A DNA stretch of 20,902 bases from Rhodocollybia butyracea (Eukaryota; Basidiomycota; Agaricomycetes; Agaricales; Omphalotaceae), in NCBI GenBank assembly GCA_015501585.1, contig JADNRY010000947.1:1-20902 (forward strand). The letters run 5' to 3'. Positions 17,364 through 20,902 of this stretch are shown here, in pieces; positions within the stretch are counted from its first letter, which is position 1; each line of letters opens with the position of its first letter. The notes below the pieces were generated by a model. The model saw only the letters and a list, made by a program, of their open reading frames with translations, ran no database searches and was not told the origin of the DNA. Made by a program: the position numbers and the translations under genes.

Positions 17364-19023
17364 ATGGGCAATACGAGAACTCAATCGTTGAGGGACAGTA
17401 TTCGGTATGCCAAGTCTCAGTCATTTTTCTTCGGATGTCTGATCACGTATGTATTACAGGAATTTTGTACCAGGTTTTTTGCCCACCACCGCTTGCCTTC
17501 CTGAGAGTCGTTACTAACTAAATCCGAACACAGCATGGTTTACAGCCATAATGGGTAGGTTAATCTGTAAAGCTTTGAAGCCTCAAGTTCTGAACGCTTT
17601 CAAAAACAGGTACTGGAGCTATCAGTCTTTTGTTCCATATTTTTCCCTACGGAACTGGTTCAAAGGCGTTCATAGCATGGACCCTCGTCTTTCTTCTTCC
17701 TCAACTTGACTCTCTTTATCGTGATCTCTGTCATGACCGCCGCCGATATATAATGTAAGTTATATCTAATTTGTGTCGTTCTGTTTTCTGAGAATTATTT
17801 TTTCTTTGCGTCGCCAGTTATCCGAAGATGTGGGCTCTCATGATAAATCATCCTAGTCAAAGCCTGTTCGTCGGGACGTGTCCCATTGGGATGTGTTCGC
17901 TGCTCAGCATCGCAGTCTCCGTCGTTAGCGACAAGTATAATTTTGGTGGTGCTCCATTCCTGTATGCCATGTGGGCTTGCTGGTGGCTTGTCGTTGCGAT
18001 GTCTGTGCTTTGTTGCTGGGGATAGTCCACCTCATGCAAAAATCCCAGAAGTATTCCCTTCAAAATATGACTACTATCTGGCTGCTTCCAGTCGTGACCT
18101 TGGTGGTTGGGTCTAGTACAGGGGGGCTTTTTGCTCAAGCCTTGAAAAACTCATCACACCCATCACACGCCCTCGTCACTCAGGTCGTATCACTCTTCAT
18201 GCTCACGATCGGCCTATGTCTTGCATCCACACTCCTTGGCGTGTATATTCAACGACTTATTATTGTTGGGATGCCCCATGGACTCAGTGTTCTTTCCGTT
18301 TTTATACCCTTGGCGCAACAGGTCAGGCTGGCTACTCTTTTCATTTTGGCAGGGGAGTTTTTTCAAGACTTGCTACCGCTTGAATACGGAGACTCTGGGC
18401 TCTTGACTGATCCCTCGACTGGTCGCACTATCAACACCATTTTTGTCTGCATTGCGTTCGCCTTGTGGGCATTAGCGTCTATGTGGATGATGTTTGGCGT
18501 ACTAGCGATATTGGATGAACTCCGAACGACCCGTATTCCATTCAAGGTCAACTACTGGGGTCTCATTTTCCCTAACGTGAGTCAATAATAATTATTTATA
18601 ACTAGCACAAGTACCCAGCTGTGTTTACAGGGCGTGTATGCAAACTTGACCATCATCCTTGGCAACACGTTCGATTCACCTTTCTTCCGTGTATGGGGTT
18701 CTATCTACGCCGTAATTACGCTGCTCCTGTGGTGTTTTGTTGCCACAAAGACCATCCAATCGGTATATAACGGGACGATGTTCGAGATCCCTAAGGAAGA
18801 GGAAATTTCCCTGCAGCTCCCAGTCGTCAGCCCTCAAACTAGTATGATCAGTCAAACTTCAACACGATATTGGTGCAGTTGTGATTTAATTTTCTGCTTT
18901 GACGTCTACTCATCACATTGCACAGACTGCATAAGCATCCAAATGAAGAAAGAATCAGATATCTGCGCTATACTTGTAATCGCTTGGGTTAGGTTGATTC
19001 AGGGGGTTAAGGGGTTAGGTTAG
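17364..19023 (+). pseudogene. SSU1-type exporter, copy B, frameshifted
   Basis: Exons correspond to copy A: 17364-17404, 17460-17473 (14 nt), 17534-17554 (21 nt), 17610-17754, 17818-18576 and 18631-about 19023. The start MGNTRTQSLRDSIR-NFVPAWFTAIMG is well preserved. In exon 4 two opposite indels keep the length at 145 nt but turn about 20 membrane residues (copy A FFFLNVTLLVLF...) into a charged stretch (PQLDSLYRDLCHDRRR). In exon 5 a G-run is one base short near 18018, so the frame stops at TAG 18023-18025. Further on, another opposite pair (about 18312 and 18338) changes GATGQAGYS into AQQVRLATL. There is a 9-bp insertion (SSHPSH). The C-terminal region differs from copy A. Most likely a decaying duplicate; homopolymer assembly errors are an alternative. 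Confidence 0.75.
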
Positions 19024-19024
19024 C
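18988..19024 (+). repeat. Short G-rich telomere-like stretch
   Basis: Contains GGGTTAGG, GGGGGTTAAGGGG and TTAGGTTAG within about 37 bp, resembling degenerate TTAGGG units. It begins where similarity to the 3' flank of SSU1-A ends (after about 18970). It is too short and imperfect to call a true interstitial telomere. Confidence 0.4.
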
Positions 19025-19440
19025 GGGGTTCGGCTCCATATTGTCATAGCCTTTCGAGAAGCATAGACTAAATTTATACTCGGAACATATGTATCTTACC
19101 ACACGGTAGCGTCCATTCCCAACTATTTATACACCTTAGATTAAGCACGAAATTGTAATCATTGTGTCGTGACTGTTTGGTCCTTCTCTACAAGATCGAT
19201 GAGCGTGACGGACTTGAGAGGTAGATAGGAAGTTACCAATATTAGCTATAACAGAGCCAGTAAGGCCTTCTGTTGTTCAAAAAACTGTAACGTTTGAGGC
19301 TGGATCTTGGCCGAGAAGCCCTGCGATACATTCTTCAGATTGATAACAAGTTACCTGATAATGCGACCTACACTAATGAGGCCGTCATAGGAAGTGACCT
19401 AGCTCTCCGCCTGTAAATCGCTATAGTCAGACCAAAGGCA
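19025..19440. other. Intergenic region downstream of SSU1-B
   Basis: No coding frame of note on either strand, and no RNA gene or repeat recognised. Confidence 0.4.
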
Positions 19441-19598
19441 TCAGGAGAGCGAAGGGGCATGCTCCGCAGTGACTTCCTCCTTAAACTTCTTGATCTCCTC
19501 TGGAGAGGGCGGTATCCTTGAAAGTAACGATGTAGGCCTGGCGATGTTAAAGATAAGTGTGATTCTTATAACATGGAATAGAAGACCTCACCGGACAT
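19441..19598 (-). pseudogene. Remnant of an I9-type (Pbi2-like) protease inhibitor
   Basis: On the minus strand ATG at 19598 begins M-S-(G), followed by a plausible 54-nt intron (19538-19591, GTGAGG...CGCCAG). The next exon reads AYIVTFKDTA. One frame over it continues PSPEEIKKFKEEVTAEHAPS and stops at 19441. The pattern MSG-YIVTFKD...EEIKKF is that of peptidase-inhibitor I9 proteins (yeast protease B inhibitor and subtilisin propeptides). The joins are wrong: the intron phase does not fit AYIV, and a further slip lies in the CCGCCC run near 19510. The usual second half (GFSA-type) is absent. I therefore call it a relic; an unseen different exon structure is possible. Confidence 0.45.
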
Positions 19599-19689
19599 GC
19601 TGAGTTTGTAGATTTCGTTGGTTGTGGTGCTAGTGGAAAGAGCTGTGAAAGCTCCGAACTTGCCGCTGCCTTGAGCTTATGACGATTGC

Positions 19690-19749
19690 GATAAGATAAG
19701 ATAGAAATAAGATAAGTTAAGCAGCGTAAGTGAGTCATCTTATGAGTCA
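19690..19749. promoter_or_regulatory. GATA-motif cluster and two TGAGTCA sites in a divergent promoter
   Basis: GATAAG occurs at 19690-19695, 19695-19700 and 19711-19716, plus GATAG at 19700-19704. The palindromic Gcn4/AP-1 core TGAGTCA is at 19731-19737 and 19743-19749, 12 bp apart. The cluster lies between the minus-strand I9 relic (start 19598) and the DNA glycosylase gene. Fungal GATA factors (nitrogen, iron) and Gcn4/AP-1 bZIPs bind these words; actual binding is not shown. Confidence 0.45.
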
Positions 19750-19751
19750 CC

Positions 19752-19781
19752 GAGACCGAGCTTTACCGAGCTTACCGAGCT
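19752..19781 (+). repeat. Short CCGAGCTT-type reiteration
   Basis: ACCGAG-type words (ACCGAGCTTT, ACCGAGCTT, ACCGAGCTA) are repeated in series just upstream of the DNA glycosylase gene. Likely a microsatellite-like slippage repeat. Confidence 0.55.
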
Positions 19782-19812
19782 ACATATATGTTGAAGGCTT
19801 GAGAGCCTTGTT

Positions 19813-20902
19813 ATGTTTAGGTTTTTCGTCAATTATCCAGAATGCCCACCACTCGCTCAGCTAGTCGTGTCGCTACTGAACCTCGGTCGCTCCTACACCC
19901 AAACTCCAAAGCGCAAGGCAAATGATGCTCCTACAATCTCCCCGGCAAAAGCGAAAAAGCCCAGGGTGACCAAGAAGCCCGAAGTGGTGGTGGTTCCCGC
20001 TACACAGGCTTTAATTGAAGAGTTTCAGCGTAACCTGCCTGATCCAGGACCAGCTCCTGTCCTGGTTCCTGCCCAGCTCTCTTTTGACTTTGACGAAGCC
20101 AAGAAACATCTCATCAAAGAAGACCCTCGGTTTGAGGTTCTTTTTGACAGACTTTCCTGTAAACCATTTGAACGCTTGAGACTGTTCTTCCGTTCAGGTG
20201 AGCGTCTCTTTACTGCATTCGAATATGCCTTCAATAGTCTTTATGTCCCAGAGCTCTTGTTACATCCATCATTGGACAACAAATATCATGGATTGCTGCC
20301 CGTTCAGTGAACCATAAATTCGTTAGACTATTCAATCCCGCACTTCCAGAGAAGGTAACAGATTACCAGTACGTTCTAATAATTACTCCCATTTGGATTC
20401 TTATTCAGATGACAAGAAGGTTTACCTCAACGTCTTTCTTTCCAACCGCCCAGCAAGTGGCTAATACTGACTTGGCTATTCTACGGACCGCTGGCCTAAG
20501 TGGGCGTAAAGCAGAATATGGTTAAATCATCTACTTTTTCGAACCCTTTTTACCGTAGCTCACGCCACGAACAGTTCGTGATCTTGCAGCGCGGTTTGCA
20601 GACGGCCGATTATCTACCGAGAAGCTGCTGCAGGCGAATGACGAAGAACTCGCGGAAATTTTGACCGAAGTCAAAGGTATTGGTCGTGTAAGTCCTCTGT
20701 CTACTTTAAACATCGATGTGTTCCTAAGATTGTTCCTTGCTTTTCAGTGGACCGGTACGTTCCTTGATGCATCCGAAAGATAGAGAGAAATGTGCTGAAG
20801 CTCTTTTGCAGTGGATATGTTCTCTATCTTTACCTTGCGCCGACCAAACATTCTTCCTGTTGGTTCGTCCATCAGATTTAGTGCATAATCGATGATTTTT
20901 GA
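19813..20902 (+). CDS. MAG1: 3-methyladenine DNA glycosylase (HhH-GPD, AlkA/Mag1 type), 3' partial, frame breaks in exon 1
   Basis: Exons: 19813 or 19842-20197, 20252-20354, 20409-20520, 20575-20687, 20748-20754 (7 nt) and 20812-20862; the gene then runs off the window. A basic N-terminus (TPKRKAND, AKAKKPRVTKKP) is followed by FDFDEAKKHLIKEDPRFEVL and SIIGQQISWIAARSVNHKF. The helix-hairpin-helix EVKGIGR-WT-VDMFSIFTLRRP and NILPVG come next. The catalytic Asp normally follows in PVGD, so it should be in the next exon. Such enzymes remove alkylated bases in the nucleus. Exon 1 needs a -1 slip near 20174 (CKPFE, then LETVLPFRALVTS in another frame). It may need a second slip near 19890, because ATG 19842 (MPTTRSASRVATEPR) is out of frame with the body, while ATG 19813 is in frame with it. 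Either a pseudogene or sequence errors. Confidence 0.75.

Noticed and set aside
1..20902. CRISPR array, biosynthetic gene cluster, or bacterial-type operon
   Set aside because: No regularly spaced repeats and no core biosynthetic enzyme; the genes are intron-rich eukaryotic genes on both strands, so none of these is supported.

Overview
The window looks like nuclear DNA of a basidiomycete fungus, probably an Agaricomycete. Its genes are compact and broken by many 50-70 nt GT-AG introns with CTAAC/CTGAC-like branch sites. Several exons are tiny (7, 12, 14 and 21 nt). The gene content is fungal: a 21 kDa complex I subunit, a sulfite-pump (SSU1) pair and a Cus2/Tat-SF1 splicing factor. There is also a tyrosine-recombinase retrotransposon. 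All exon models below were read by eye from splice consensus, reading frame and remembered family motifs; no searches were run.

Layout. 1-3239: the 3' part of a decayed Ngaro/DIRS-like retrotransposon: RT end plus RNase H, then tyrosine recombinase, both frameshifted. It is followed by two near-identical 153/154-bp direct repeats and two minus-strand tRNA-like sequences. 3243-5000: a 5'-truncated unknown gene and weak ORFs. 5551-7165: intact seven-exon CUS2/HTATSF1-type splicing factor (+). 7251-8014: intact five-exon complex I 21.3 kDa-type subunit (-). 8851-10356 and 10777-12292: two intact tandem ten-exon lipid phosphate phosphatase (PAP2) genes (+). The second carries a degenerate 5' piece of the complex I gene at its head, so the duplicated block spanned both genes. 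12715-14440: five-exon conserved protein of unknown function with a Pro-rich tail (-), divergent from the next gene across 139 bp. 14580-16122: intact SSU1/TDT-type anion exporter (+). 17364-19023: a second, damaged SSU1 copy (+). 19441-19598: remnant of an I9-type protease inhibitor (-). 19813-20902: 3-methyladenine DNA glycosylase (+), cut by the window end just before the exon expected to carry its catalytic Asp, and apparently frameshifted in exon 1.

Two local tandem duplications dominate the accessory content. The PAP2 pair stayed functional-looking. The SSU1 pair has one intact and one decaying member, the latter with compensated frameshifts. The other genes are housekeeping (splicing, respiration, DNA repair). 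I see no biosynthetic cluster, CRISPR array or clearly novel multi-gene system. The most interesting items are the catalytic-His codon split by a conserved GC-AG intron in both PAP2 copies, the mosaic duplication, the compensated indels in SSU1-B, and the repeat/tRNA-like arrangement at the retrotransposon end.
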